Assembly (NCBI RefSeq): GCF_001748245.1
Contig: NZ_BDFO01000001.1
Location: 5,092,483-5,156,482 of the forward strand
Source: Oligoflexus tunisiensis
GTDB lineage: Bacteria; Bdellovibrionota_B; Oligoflexia; Oligoflexales; Oligoflexaceae
Reading direction: 5' to 3'
DNA length: 64,000 nucleotides
The notes beneath the pieces are model-generated. The model was not told the DNA's origin. It worked only from the letters and a program-made list of their open reading frames with translations, and did not search any database. Positions 43,430 to 52,914 of this stretch are shown piece by piece. Numbering within the stretch: position 1 is the first letter of the stretch; each line of letters starts with the position of its first letter. Both the position numbers and the translations under genes were made by a program.

Positions 43430-45279
43430 TCAGTTTGCTCCAGAACGCTCAAAGGTTCTTCCGTACGCAGATTGTCGATGATGAAGCGCTGGCGCTCCTG
43501 TGTGTTTTTTCCCATGAAGTAACTGAGAATTTCCTGAATCGCCGCTTTCTGCGAAAGGCGGACAGGTTCCAGGCGCATCTCAGGGCCAATGAATTGACCG
43601 AACTCATCAGGAGAGATTTCGCCGAGCCCTTTGAACCTTGTAATTTCCGACCTGGCTCCCAGAGCCTGCAGCGCTTTGGCTTTTTCCTTTTCATCATAGC
43701 AGTAACGCAGAGCCTTCGGCGTGCGCACGCGGAAGAGGGGTGTTTTCAGGATGAAAAGATGCCCCGCCTTCACGAGTTCCGGAAAGAACTGCAGGAAGAA
43801 GGTCATCAGCAAAAGGCGGATATGCATGCCGTCGACGTCGGCATCGGTGGCCAGCACGATGCGTTGATAGCGGAGGTTTTCAATCCCGTCCTCGATATCA
43901 AGGGCATGCTGCAGAAGGTTGAACTCCTCGTTTTCGTAGACGACCTTTTTGGTCATGGCGAAGCAGTTGAGGGGTTTGCCCCTCAGACTGAAGACGGCCT
44001 GAAGTCGGACGTCCCGCGCCTTGGTCAAGGAGCCACTGGCCGAGTCACCCTCGGTGATGAACAGCGTCGAGAGCGGCGCGTCCGTATCACGACTCAGGCG
44101 ATGCACGCGACAGTCACGCAGCTTCTTGTTGAAGACGTTGGCTTTCTTCGCCCGTTCGTTGGCGAGCTTTTTGATCCCCTGCATTTCCTTGCGTTCACGT
44201 TCCGACTGCAGAATTTTTTTCTGCAGGGCCTGGGCTGTTTCCGGATTCATATGCAGGTAATTGTCGAGCTGCGTCCGCAGAAAATCCATGACCCAGGACT
44301 TCAGGCTGGGTCCATCATCACCGATCGTTTGCGTTCCCAGCTTGGTCTTGGTTTGTGATTCAAAGACGGGATTGTCAATCCGAACGGCAATGGAGGCGAT
44401 CAAGCCGCTGCGAACGTCCGCCGCGTCGTAATCCTTCTTATAGAATTCGCGTGCCGCCCGCACCAGCCCCTCGCGCAGCGCCGCCTGATGCGTGCCACCC
44501 ATGGTGGTGTGCTGGCCGTTGACGAAGGAATAGTGCTCCTCGCCGTACTGCTCCCCGTGGCCGATCGCCACTTCGATATCCGGTCCGCGCAGCTGAATGA
44601 TGGGATAACGGAGTTCCACCAGCGCGGTCTTCTGCTTCAAAAGGTCGAGCAGGCCGTCCTGCGAAGCATAGACCTGGCCGTTCAGAACGACCTCAAGCCC
44701 CCCGTTCAGCCAGGCGTAGTTCCAGAGCATCTGCTCGACGATTTCCCGGTCAAACGCATAGTTGCGGAAAATGGTCGAGTCCGGCCGAAAAAACACCTCT
44801 GTGCCATCGGGCGCCTTGGGATCCTTGAATTTCTCTTCCTTAACCAAAATGCCGCGGGAAAAGGTTGCCTTGACACCTTGACCCTGCCGTCTTGATGCAA
44901 TCCAGAATTCCTCGGACAGGGCATTGACCGCCTTGGTCCCCACCCCGTTCAGGCCGACCGATTTTTTGAAGGCTCCAGAGCCGTATTTTCCACCTGTATT
45001 GATTTGCGAGACGCAGGCCACCACCTTGCCCAAAGGGATGCCGCGGCCGTAGTCGCGAATCCGCACGCCATCAGGCTCCAGATGAATCTCGATGCGATTG
45101 CCGGCCCCCATCACGTGTTCATCGACGCAGTTGTCGATGACCTCTTTCAGCAGGATATAAATGCCGTCATCGCTCTGGCTGCCGTCTCCCAACTTGCCGA
45201 TATACATGCCAGGTCGCAGGCGGATATGATCCTTCCAATCCAGGGATTGGATGTGTTCTTCGCTATATTCCTGCTCCAT
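43426..45279 (-). CDS. parE: DNA topoisomerase IV subunit B-like
   Basis: A 617-residue ATPase subunit. GHKL motifs are EVIDNCVDEH, RDYGRGIP and NGVGTKAVNAL. The Toprim domain has the metal site in TEGDSASGSLT and LATDADVDGMHIR, and the C-terminal end FKGLGEISPDEF is conserved. EGDSASGS in place of EGDSAGGS is found in ParE-type proteins. GAGGAAA precedes the ATG. Together with parC and top6AB, the organism has at least two type II topoisomerase systems in this window. Confidence 0.9.
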   Translation of the reverse strand: MEQEYSEEHIQSLDWKDHIRLRPGMYIGKLGDGSQSDDGIYILLKEVIDNCVDEHVMGAGNRIEIHLEPDGVRIRDYGRGIPLGKVVACVSQINTGGKYGSGAFKKSVGLNGVGTKAVNALSEEFWIASRRQGQGVKATFSRGILVKEEKFKDPKAPDGTEVFFRPDSTIFRNYAFDREIVEQMLWNYAWLNGGLEVVLNGQVYASQDGLLDLLKQKTALVELRYPIIQLRGPDIEVAIGHGEQYGEEHYSFVNGQHTTMGGTHQAALREGLVRAAREFYKKDYDAADVRSGLIASIAVRIDNPVFESQTKTKLGTQTIGDDGPSLKSWVMDFLRTQLDNYLHMNPETAQALQKKILQSERERKEMQGIKKLANERAKKANVFNKKLRDCRVHRLSRDTDAPLSTLFITEGDSASGSLTKARDVRLQAVFSLRGKPLNCFAMTKKVVYENEEFNLLQHALDIEDGIENLRYQRIVLATDADVDGMHIRLLLMTFFLQFFPELVKAGHLFILKTPLFRVRTPKALRYCYDEKEKAKALQALGARSEITRFKGLGEISPDEFGQFIGPEMRLEPVRLSQKAAIQEILSYFMGKNTQERQRFIIDNLRTEEPLSVLEQTE

Positions 45280-45365
45280 TCATTTCCTCGTTTCAGTCCA
45301 TTGACTACAGTAAATAGTGCAAAGGATGACTTGTGGCGAGGGAACCTGGCAAGGAAAAAAGCAAA

Positions 45366-45388
45366 AAGCCGGGCATTTTGCCCGGCTT
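45366..45388 (-). terminator. Rho-independent terminator of the DUF1588/DUF1501 cytochrome operon
   Basis: AAGCCGGGC / GCCCGGCTT form a 9-bp stem with a 5-nt loop. On the minus strand a TTTTTGCTTTTTT run follows. It lies about 30 bp after the stop of the haem lipoprotein gene at 45418. Confidence 0.85.
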
Positions 45389-45417
45389 CGTAGACATTAA
45401 GTCAGGGTTCGATCAGT

Positions 45418-46785
45418 TTACTTGGCGACTTCGATCACGTCGAACGCGAAGGAAAGTTTGTCAACTGTCAGGTCGGCAAGCCACGTGGATGCCGTGGAAC
45501 CACCGGTGCTGATCACCTGCTTCGTGGCATCGGGACCACCGGCTACGGTGTCAACCAGAGTATAGGTACCATGGTTGGAGCTGTAGATGCCGTTGATCAA
45601 TGGATAGATGCCTTTCACATGCAGAGGCACAGGCGAGACAATCTTGAGTTCCTTCACACCGAGGGAACGCTTGCCTTCCTCAACAGTTTGTTCCCAAACC
45701 GTCGCCACGATCTTCGCATCCGTGACACCAGGCACATTCAAGGGCACCGTGATGTCCATGAAGGTCCGGGTGAACTGGTCACCGTTGAAGTCAGGCTTGG
45801 TGGTGAGCACCAGCTGGTTGATCTTCGCCGTGGCTTCCCGGAAGATAATGGACACGGGAATCGTTCCGGCTGCTGCCACGTTAAAGGTAAACGGGTTGGT
45901 GGTCACGTTGTTGTTCTGAACCACGAACATCTGGGCCCACTTCCAGGTATCCTTACCCGTCACTGGAGCGATGAAGGCGGTCGAAGCACCGTTGTTGGGA
46001 CGGAAGAAGAATTCGTTGCCGGTGTCGGCTTCGGTCTTCACACGAGCCCAGACAAAGTAATCGCCAGGAGCCTTGATATCCATGTTCCAGGTGATCGCCT
46101 GAGCAACGTTCGCGTTGTTGGCACGGGCTGTTCCCGCAGCTGACGTTGCGTAGGACTTGATGGCACCATCGACATCATCGGTGGCCATCGTGAACGGAGC
46201 AGCAAGGGTCGCCTTGTCCACACCGCCAAAGGCATATTCAGGTGGAATGGTCAGGGTGATCGGTGCTGCTGTTGCCAGCATCACGTCACCGGTCGCGTTG
46301 GGATAAACCACGGGCTTCGGCTTGTAACCATTGGCCTCAAGGTCTTTGAGCCAAAGGTTCATTTGCGCCGTCATCGTATCAACGCAGGTCTTGGTCGACC
46401 CTTCCCAGCAGTTATGGGCTTGTTTCATTTTTTGCACAGGCAGCGTCTGATCGATGCCGGCATATTTATCGAAGCCGGCACGGCTCAAGAAAGCCAGGTG
46501 AGCTTTCTCAATGTCAGCTTCCACGAATGTGGTGGCGTGACAGCTTGCGCAATAAGGCTCCAAAAGCGGTTCATAAAGGTTGGCCTTAAAGGAGGCCAAG
46601 GACACTTCCATAGGTATATCACTGACACCAGCAACCGGCTGTCCGTCCGGGCCAAGAATTTCACCATTTGGGCCTGTTGTTCCCGTAGCTATTGCGCCAC
46701 TTGGCTTGGAAGGTGGCTTCCCGCAGCCTGTCAGTCCCAAGGCTACGAAGCCGCTTAGCGCCAGGATGAGTCCAAACTTCTTCAT
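45418..46785 (-). CDS. c-type haem lipoprotein with carbohydrate-binding-like domain
   Basis: About 455 residues from the ATG at 46785, which starts a standard lipoprotein signal (MKKFGLILALSGFVALGLTGC). The frame runs on to 46848 without a signal. One haem-binding motif, YCASCHATTF, lies near residue 78, embedded in a planctomycete-type cytochrome-like stretch. The middle resembles a beta-sandwich (WNMDIKAPGDYFVWARVKTE...). It is the last gene of a four-gene secreted operon and likely passes or accepts electrons in the periplasm. The substrate is unknown. Confidence 0.78.
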   Translation of the reverse strand: MKKFGLILALSGFVALGLTGCGKPPSKPSGAIATGTTGPNGEILGPDGQPVAGVSDIPMEVSLASFKANLYEPLLEPYCASCHATTFVEADIEKAHLAFLSRAGFDKYAGIDQTLPVQKMKQAHNCWEGSTKTCVDTMTAQMNLWLKDLEANGYKPKPVVYPNATGDVMLATAAPITLTIPPEYAFGGVDKATLAAPFTMATDDVDGAIKSYATSAAGTARANNANVAQAITWNMDIKAPGDYFVWARVKTEADTGNEFFFRPNNGASTAFIAPVTGKDTWKWAQMFVVQNNNVTTNPFTFNVAAAGTIPVSIIFREATAKINQLVLTTKPDFNGDQFTRTFMDITVPLNVPGVTDAKIVATVWEQTVEEGKRSLGVKELKIVSPVPLHVKGIYPLINGIYSSNHGTYTLVDTVAGGPDATKQVISTGGSTASTWLADLTVDKLSFAFDVIEVAK

Positions 46786-46937
46786 ATTGAGTCCCCATCT
46801 CCTGAAGTCAAACCGAAACCAGCGTTTCGGAGAATTTTCATCCCTCAAACTCGTCTCTAAAGTAGGTCTTAGTCCAGGAAAAATCAGCTATGGGAAAAGC
46901 AGCAGGAGTATAAGACCTCAGGTGTCGTCGCGACAAG

Positions 46938-46959
46938 AGGCGCCGCTTGCGCGGCGCCT
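46938..46959 (-). terminator. Hairpin after the DUF1501-like gene
   Basis: A perfect GC-rich 9-bp stem (AGGCGCCGC / GCGGCGCCT, loop of 4) 18 bp after the stop at 46978. A weak T-run (CTTGT) suggests partial termination, reducing expression of the haem lipoprotein gene downstream. Confidence 0.6.
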
Positions 46960-46977
46960 TTGTTCAAACCGATCTCA

Positions 46978-48570
46978 TTAGGCTTTGTTAGCAAAAGCCT
47001 GATACATGGCTTCCTGGCCTTTGAACGGGTTGACCGTTGCGTTGGCAGCCAGGACTGCTTCGAACTGAGCCATGCGGCCAGCGAAAGCAGCGAAGTTGTA
47101 CGTGATGGCGAGAGCCTGAGCAGCCGGGGTACCAGCGGTAACCGTAGCGTAGCTCGTATCAACCGCACCGGAGTCGGCATACTTACCGATCTGGAGCATG
47201 TTGGTGCCTGGGATCGCGGTCTGACCGATGGCAAGCATCAGAACGGAACCATGGGAACCGTTGTCAGCCGAGTAATCCGTACCGTTACCGGAGGAAACCG
47301 ACCCGTCAGAGGTCACGGCGATGAAGAGTGGAGCGCCTTTGCGGTGCGCAACTTCCAGAGCCAGACCAGCTGTTTGACCAGCTTCGAAATCTTTTTGGTT
47401 CTGACGGGCACGACCTTGGCCGTGGTAGTCATAACCGCCCAATTCGATCACAGCACCGGAAGCCAGACCATCAGAGAGCAGTTTCGCCATGATGATAGCT
47501 TTCAAGCTGGATGGACTGTTGGGAGCAGCCGTCGTTGCACCAGTCAAGGTTGCCACTGGGATGGCGTTGAATGGAGTACCGGTGATCGCTGCATCCGTTG
47601 TTGGAGTCAGCTTGTCAGCGGTAAACTCAGTCAAGAGATCCTTGGCACCGATGTAACCGCACTCGATCAGATCTTTCACTTCCTGGTTCAGATCCTTGGC
47701 CGAGAACACACCAAGTTTGGAAGCTGTCAGTTTGTGAGCCAGGTCAGCCACAGCCACAGAGGACTGCACGTTGCCGCCGAAGCGGGTGGCGATCAAACCA
47801 GGGTTCACAAGGTTGGACAAGCTGCCTTCGTTGGCGATGGTGGCTTTGGCCAGACCAGGGTTTTGACCCACGTTCAGAGGAGCGGTACGACCCAGGGTGT
47901 TCGCCTGACGGCCCGTCCCTGCGATCTGCACCAGCTGGCCAGGGTTGCCGATGACCTGAGTGGCCAACTGCACTGGGTTCAGTGGGTTGTTGGCGGTATC
48001 ATCACCGGAAGTACCGGCCATACCTACTGCTACCGTTTTAGCGAGAGCAGCGGCGCTCATGACGCTCTTCATACCAGCCAGGAATTGGCTGCTGGCGATA
48101 AACTGGCCTTTCACACTGGTATCCAGGGTAGGAACACCCGTCACACCCAAAGTCTGGTAACCAGCGGCAGCGAGCGGCTCGAAAGCAGCGCCGGCAGCTT
48201 GTTTACCGATCATGAAGTTACCGGAGATGGCAGCACCACCGGAAAGTTCGATTTGGAGGTAGCCTGGCATTTTCGCCCCGCCTGCCGCAGCCGTACCAGC
48301 CTTGGCACAGTTGGGAGCACCGAGAGCTTCCTGACCGAAAGTGCTGAGGATGCCTGGCACCACAGCGAAGCTGAGACCAGCCATCAGACCAGCGCCGACG
48401 AATTCACGACGGTTGGTTGGCAGCTTATGGTCAGCGTGCAGAACGGGCTTGGAGTTTTCAGTCCAAAGCTCCTTCTGCGCCTTATCAGCTTTTTCGGCTT
48501 TCTCTGCGGCTTCTTTCGCAGCGAGTTTCGCCAGGATTTCTTCTCTTCTACTTGTAAATTTCATATCCAT
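46978..48570 (-). CDS. Tat-exported DUF1501-like protein
   Basis: A 530-residue protein. An unusual Lys/Ala/Glu-rich N-terminal helix (about 1-48, EILAKLAAKEAAEKAEKADK) precedes an internal twin-arginine signal TNRREFVGAGLMAGLSFAVV. The C-terminal half has DUF1501 features: VIELGGYDYHGQGR, and the segment FIAVTSDGSVSSG in place of the usual 'TEFGRT'. DUF1501 proteins are alkaline-phosphatase-superfamily-like exported proteins paired with DUF1800 or DUF1588-type cytochromes. The role is unknown. It sits third in the operon. ATGs at 48570 and 48564 are both possible starts. Confidence 0.72.
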   Translation of the reverse strand: MDMKFTSRREEILAKLAAKEAAEKAEKADKAQKELWTENSKPVLHADHKLPTNRREFVGAGLMAGLSFAVVPGILSTFGQEALGAPNCAKAGTAAAGGAKMPGYLQIELSGGAAISGNFMIGKQAAGAAFEPLAAAGYQTLGVTGVPTLDTSVKGQFIASSQFLAGMKSVMSAAALAKTVAVGMAGTSGDDTANNPLNPVQLATQVIGNPGQLVQIAGTGRQANTLGRTAPLNVGQNPGLAKATIANEGSLSNLVNPGLIATRFGGNVQSSVAVADLAHKLTASKLGVFSAKDLNQEVKDLIECGYIGAKDLLTEFTADKLTPTTDAAITGTPFNAIPVATLTGATTAAPNSPSSLKAIIMAKLLSDGLASGAVIELGGYDYHGQGRARQNQKDFEAGQTAGLALEVAHRKGAPLFIAVTSDGSVSSGNGTDYSADNGSHGSVLMLAIGQTAIPGTNMLQIGKYADSGAVDTSYATVTAGTPAAQALAITYNFAAFAGRMAQFEAVLAANATVNPFKGQEAMYQAFANKA

Positions 48571-48636
48571 TACCCCGTATTTTAATGCTGTTATGTAAGT
48601 TAAATTCCCGTTTAACGTTCCTGCTGAACCGCCCTC

Positions 48637-49323
48637 TTAGTAGAGGAAGAACTCACCACTCGCAACGATACCTGCACAGGTTGCCATGAAGATGGCAGGA
48701 CCGGTACCGCCCAGAGCTTTCAAGGCTTCCACACTCGCCGCGACAGTGGCGATATCTGTGGCGCGAGGGCCTTGCAGTGCAGTCTCAGGACCGTAGAAAC
48801 CATCCACCAGGGTCTTGGCGAAGGTGTTCGAGTCCGCAGGAGCTGCGGCGAGAGTCAAACCAGGGAACTTGGCTGCCAGCAACTGAGCGTTGTTGGCAAG
48901 CACATCGCAGTACGAGGAAGCCAGTTTGGTGACCGAAGCCACTTTACCAGCCGTGATGGCTGCAGGAGCATGATCCGTTGGCAAAGCCGACAGAGCCTTG
49001 GTGTATTCCTCAGCTGGAGCCACACCACCGGCGGCGGCGGGAGCGTTCAGCGCCACACCTGTCAGGTTTTGCAAAGTGGCTGTCACCTGACGGAAGTTGA
49101 GGATACCGAAGGCGCTCGACAAAGCTTCGACCTTGTCGATAGGCTTCTTGGAAGTTTCGTCTTCATCAGCCCCGGTACCGTCATCAGTACCAGGATTCTG
49201 AACCGCGGTTTCACCCGTGGAAACGGCTCCTTTGGAAGCTTTCTTCGACGAACAGGCGTTGGCAAAAAGAGCAGCGCTCAGTGCCAGTCCGAATATAGTC
49301 AAACTCTTTCTTGAGATAACCAT
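48637..49323 (-). CDS. Lipoprotein of the DUF1588/DUF1501 operon
   Basis: A 228-residue lipoprotein from the ATG at 49323 (lipobox LFANAC). An acidic linker follows the signal. The rest has FGILNFRQVTATLQNLTGV, which resembles the entry motif of planctomycete-type DUF1587/1592 proteins, and ends in FMATCAGIVASGEFFLY, like their 'ACxxLLASPEFLY' motif. I infer a stripped-down homologue that partners with the cytochrome gene upstream, with 50 bp between them. No haem motif. Confidence 0.65.
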   Translation of the reverse strand: MVISRKSLTIFGLALSAALFANACSSKKASKGAVSTGETAVQNPGTDDGTGADEDETSKKPIDKVEALSSAFGILNFRQVTATLQNLTGVALNAPAAAGGVAPAEEYTKALSALPTDHAPAAITAGKVASVTKLASSYCDVLANNAQLLAAKFPGLTLAAAPADSNTFAKTLVDGFYGPETALQGPRATDIATVAASVEALKALGGTGPAIFMATCAGIVASGEFFLY

Positions 49324-49373
49324 TTCTATGATCCTTTCTATAGCGTATTTAAGTAGGTATTCCCGTTGACTGC

Positions 49374-50573
49374 TTACCCGCCGATCTTGCTGCCGCAATC
49401 CACGGCGGCGTCCTTGAACAGATCTTTCATGTTGTAGGTCGCGGAGAAATCAGCAGCCAGCTTAGCGATGGCAGCTTTATCAGCCGTCGACGTACCTTCT
49501 TTCAAGCAGACAGTCTTATAAACACGCTTAGCCATACATTCGGGGAACATCTTGGAGGAAGCCAGCATCTCGCCGAAGGACTTCACGCCGTTACCCGACT
49601 TCTTGGTTGCATCCCAACCCAAGGCAGCGTTGGTGCCTTCGAGCCAGAGGTTCAACCAGGCGTCGCTGGTAACAACGGCACCACCAGGGAACACGTCGTT
49701 GTTCTGGTTCGTTTTGGGAACCGGAGCCGCAGCGATCGTGATCGCAGCCTGGGCGTTGTTGTTGGCAGGAGGAACAAAGTCAAAGTAAGAAAAGGCGCTA
49801 GCCAATGGGTCCATACCCGCATGGCAACCCACGCATTCCGTACGATACTTGGTAGCATCGCCACCAGGAGCACGGTCCACGTCGCGACGAACGTAGATAT
49901 CAGCGCGCGAAACATCGGAAAGGTCTTCCAGGTCGCGGCAGATATAGTTCATCATTGTGAAGCGGAAGGGAGCGCGGTTGGTACCGGCATCATAGTAGAC
50001 GGAACCGAAGCCACGCAGAGTGAAGATACCGGCTTGTACAGTCAAGCCCGTAGCACCTGTCTGAGTGGTGGCGGTCAAAGCGCTGGCCAGAGGAGCGCCG
50101 TTTTTCACGTTTGTAAAGAGGGTTTCATAGGCCGTGTTGTTGCCTGGAGCATAGGTTGCACCAGTTGGGACGTACAGCACGTCTTCAGAAAGGATTCCAC
50201 GATAATCTTTATCGTCACGGATCATACCGATGATCGTGGCGGTCAAGTCAGTCAAGACTCCAGGACCGTCACCCAAAGCGCGATCTTCGCTCCCCTCTAT
50301 TTGTGCGAAATTCAAAACGGTTACGGAGTAGAAGCTGTCGACGTCGGTGGCGGCTTTGGCGACGACATCGGTCAGGTAAGTGGCTTTGTCAGCAGCTGCG
50401 ACAAGACCAGCACCCCAGGTGTCGATGTCCGCGGCAGAGGCAGGGACACCAGCCAAACGCTTGTACACAAAGGCAACCTGAGCTTTGGCTTTGGACAGGT
50501 CATCAGTACCTGCACTGAAAGCCGGCAAACTCAGGAGCAAAGTTACCAATAATCCTGATGCGAAGTGTTTCAT
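49374..50573 (-). CDS. Periplasmic c-type cytochrome of DUF1588 type
   Basis: A 399-residue protein with a cleavable signal (LLLSLPAFSA). The haem motif is in TECVGCHAGMDPLASAFSYFDF (near residue 258), matching the DUF1588 pattern 'C.sCH..mDPlgf..E.fD'. It is first in the operon, followed by the 228-residue lipoprotein, the DUF1501-like protein and the haem lipoprotein. Several cysteines near the C-terminus (PECMAKRVYKTVCLKE) suggest disulphides. Homologues are common in planctomycetes and marine Gram-negatives and have no proven substrate. Confidence 0.78.
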   Translation of the reverse strand: MKHFASGLLVTLLLSLPAFSAGTDDLSKAKAQVAFVYKRLAGVPASAADIDTWGAGLVAAADKATYLTDVVAKAATDVDSFYSVTVLNFAQIEGSEDRALGDGPGVLTDLTATIIGMIRDDKDYRGILSEDVLYVPTGATYAPGNNTAYETLFTNVKNGAPLASALTATTQTGATGLTVQAGIFTLRGFGSVYYDAGTNRAPFRFTMMNYICRDLEDLSDVSRADIYVRRDVDRAPGGDATKYRTECVGCHAGMDPLASAFSYFDFVPPANNNAQAAITIAAAPVPKTNQNNDVFPGGAVVTSDAWLNLWLEGTNAALGWDATKKSGNGVKSFGEMLASSKMFPECMAKRVYKTVCLKEGTSTADKAAIAKLAADFSATYNMKDLFKDAAVDCGSKIGG

Positions 50574-50709
50574 AGTTCCCTAACCCCTTGTCATGAGAGT
50601 CTAAAGAGTCAACAAAAAGCTATGTTGTAATATCGGCAAAACGGCGAAAATCTTTAGGGTCTCCTGCTGATTTTTAATTTCCGCACGGCTTATGAAGACT
50701 TAGCTCGGA

Positions 50710-50733
50710 AGAATTGGAAACATTGCCAATTCT
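50710..50733. repeat. Inverted repeat upstream of the cytochrome operon
   Basis: AGAATTGG - 8 nt - CCAATTCT, about 137 bp upstream of the cytochrome gene start at 50573. It could be an operator or a second hairpin behind the subtilase terminator. Apart from this and the terminator, 50574-50860 shows nothing I can name. Confidence 0.4.
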
Positions 50734-50812
50734 GAGGGGAGGGCAGAATGGTCAGATTGGAGGAAACGTACGAAGAAACTTACGGAAACGTCTTAACTGG
50801 GCGGGTAAAAGT

Positions 50813-50846
50813 CTTACCGGAAGAGCAGACTGGCTCTCCCGGTAAG
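50813..50846 (-). terminator. Terminator after the subtilase gene
   Basis: CTTACCGG-A-AGAGC-AGACTG-GCTCT-C-CCGGTAAG is a long interrupted stem followed on the minus strand by ACTTTTACC. It lies 15 bp after the stop codon at 50861. Confidence 0.65.
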
Positions 50847-50860
50847 ATGATGCGTAAGGA

Positions 50861-52669
50861 TTAACGACCTGTGAGTTTGATCCGGATCACCTGAAGCTGC
50901 TGACCGGAGGTGTCAACCGCTTCGGCCACCAGGGTTCCCGCTCCATAGAGATAGTATGTATCCGGCGTTTGCACTTTGGTCCCGGTCGCATCCAGATCGC
51001 TGCGATCGAGGCTGGCAAAGGAATACGGTGAAGAATCATCACGCGTTACCCAGTAAAGGTAAATGCGTGCCGTCTTCCCTTGCGGCCAGCCCGTAACGGC
51101 AAAGCGGGTCGCTTGCGTTAAAGTCTGACCATCGGTAAGACCCACAAAGCTCATCCCACCGGGAGTCGGCTGGGTAGGCGTCGGCTCATCCGGAGTCGGC
51201 GTAGGCTGTGGGGTTGGCGTCGGCATGGGCGCTGGCATCGTCGGGCCATCATTCCCCGGATTGCGACCATTCTTCATGGCTTGCGCCAGGGCCAGAGTAT
51301 CCATCACACCGCCAGCAGCCACATCGGACTTCAGGTTACTGGTCCGAACCGCTTTCAGGAGCAGCGTTTGCACATCGTTGTGCTGGAAGCGATCCTTCGG
51401 GCTGTTGCGGGCAATGCTCAAAGCCAGAGCATAGGCACCAGCGGCCACAGGGCTGGCCATCGAGGTTCCGCTCATGGCCTTATAGCCACCACCTGGATAG
51501 GTGGAAACATCCTGATCACCAGGAGCTGCGATATCCACGGTCGAGCCGCGGTTCGAGAAGCTGGCGAGGGCATCACGGGAATTGGTCGCCGCCACGGAAA
51601 TCACGTTGTCATACGACGCCGGATAACTGTAGGCATAACCATTTCCTGAGTTGCTGCCCAAACGCAGGCTTTCATTACCAGCGGCAGCGAAGACGGTGAC
51701 GCCTTTGCTGGCCAGATCTGAGTAAAGCGCGCTGGGGTGTGAGTTTCTCGGCTGTGCAAAGAAGTTATTGCCGCCCAAGGACAGATTGATGATATCAGCC
51801 CCCTGAGAAGCAGCCCATTGCACACCACGGTCGATTTCAATCGAGGAACCGCGACCGCTGGCATCCATCACGCGCACGGGCATGATCTTCACATTCGAGC
51901 AGGACGCCACACCCACAACACCGACGTTGTTATTGGCAGCGGCACCCACCAGACCAGCCACGTGCGTTCCGTGACCGTTTTGATCATCCCAGTTGGAATC
52001 AGGGCGTCCTCTGGCGCCTTTGCCAACGAAGCTCGCCCCGATCACCTCACCACTCGCATCCCGCAGAAACTGGCTCTGCAAATCAGGGTGATCCTTGTCC
52101 ACACCGGAGTCAATCACGGCAACGACCACCTGCTGACCGGCCTTGCCACCGAGCAGATCACAGGTTTGTTCCCGGTTGATTTTGTCCAGATGATACTGAC
52201 GACTTTTCAGGGGATCGTTTTCAGCAACAGCCAGCTGAATCGAGGCCTCCGCTTCCACGCCCTTGACGTGACGCAGAGTCTGAAGTTTACGCAGCGTGTC
52301 GGCCACCTCATCTTCAGATTGTTCACAGTCCGTGAGTTTTAGCTGATACGTGGACGCAAGTTCCGCGGAGATGGCTCCAGGTTCCCAGGCCAGTGCCTGA
52401 AGTCCACCGAATCCGCAGCCTTGTTCCTGAGCGACGCCTTTGGCCTCTTCACTCAGTTCATTCAGGGAGGCTTCATCATGCGCTTCCGTTGCGACGGTCA
52501 GCTTATAGCTGCCGGGAACAACATGGGCGGGAACGCCGTGCCTCAGGTTTTCGAGTTTCGTGGAGGGCTGGCAGGCATAGATGCTGGAGACGCTTGCCAG
52601 GACGAGGACCATTTGCATCCAGGGTTTGAGACGCTTTCGGGGAAACGTTCGGAAGTGCTTCAACTTCAT
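50861..52669 (-). CDS. Subtilisin-family serine protease lipoprotein
   Basis: A 602-residue exported protease. The signal ends in SSIYAC (Cys33 likely acylated). A propeptide-like region runs to about residue 170. The S8 catalytic triad is intact: Asp187 (VIDSGVD), His233 (NGHGTHVAG) and Ser403 (SGTSMASP). After the catalytic domain a Pro/Thr repeat linker (PTPTPQPTPTPDEPTP, about 485-510) leads to a beta-rich C-terminal domain of about 90 residues. It is surface or periplasmic and could be a degradative exoenzyme. GGAG lies upstream of the ATG. Confidence 0.92.
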   Translation of the reverse strand: MKLKHFRTFPRKRLKPWMQMVLVLASVSSIYACQPSTKLENLRHGVPAHVVPGSYKLTVATEAHDEASLNELSEEAKGVAQEQGCGFGGLQALAWEPGAISAELASTYQLKLTDCEQSEDEVADTLRKLQTLRHVKGVEAEASIQLAVAENDPLKSRQYHLDKINREQTCDLLGGKAGQQVVVAVIDSGVDKDHPDLQSQFLRDASGEVIGASFVGKGARGRPDSNWDDQNGHGTHVAGLVGAAANNNVGVVGVASCSNVKIMPVRVMDASGRGSSIEIDRGVQWAASQGADIINLSLGGNNFFAQPRNSHPSALYSDLASKGVTVFAAAGNESLRLGSNSGNGYAYSYPASYDNVISVAATNSRDALASFSNRGSTVDIAAPGDQDVSTYPGGGYKAMSGTSMASPVAAGAYALALSIARNSPKDRFQHNDVQTLLLKAVRTSNLKSDVAAGGVMDTLALAQAMKNGRNPGNDGPTMPAPMPTPTPQPTPTPDEPTPTQPTPGGMSFVGLTDGQTLTQATRFAVTGWPQGKTARIYLYWVTRDDSSPYSFASLDRSDLDATGTKVQTPDTYYLYGAGTLVAEAVDTSGQQLQVIRIKLTGR

Positions 52670-52846
52670 AACAACTCCATTTCAGATACAACGACGATGT
52701 CAACAGGTGCACCTAGAGTAACTTTCAATTCTTAAATCATGCGTAACCATGAAGAGTGACTCGAATTTCGAGAGATTCTAGGGATTTTGCACAACTTAAA
52801 AGCACGTCCAGGCAAGGCATAAATATCCCCGCGTTTTGTCTGGCCA

Positions 52847-52876
52847 TTGCCGAGCCTTTCTTTTCCCACCTATAAT
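52847..52876 (+). promoter_or_regulatory. Promoter of the small barrel protein gene
   Basis: TTGCCG (52847-52852), an 18-bp spacer, and a consensus TATAAT (52871-52876). The gene starts at 52915, giving a leader of about 30 nt. A GAGGGGAATG just after the -10 opens a different, non-coding frame. Confidence 0.6.
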
Positions 52877-52914
52877 GAGGGGAATGCCCGCAAACTTTCT
52901 CCAAATGGACTCTG

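Noticed and set aside
41012..45279. DNA gyrase (gyrB-gyrA)
   Set aside because: No GyrA-box in the A subunit and ParE-style Toprim (EGDSASGS); I call topoisomerase IV, though the roles could be shared.
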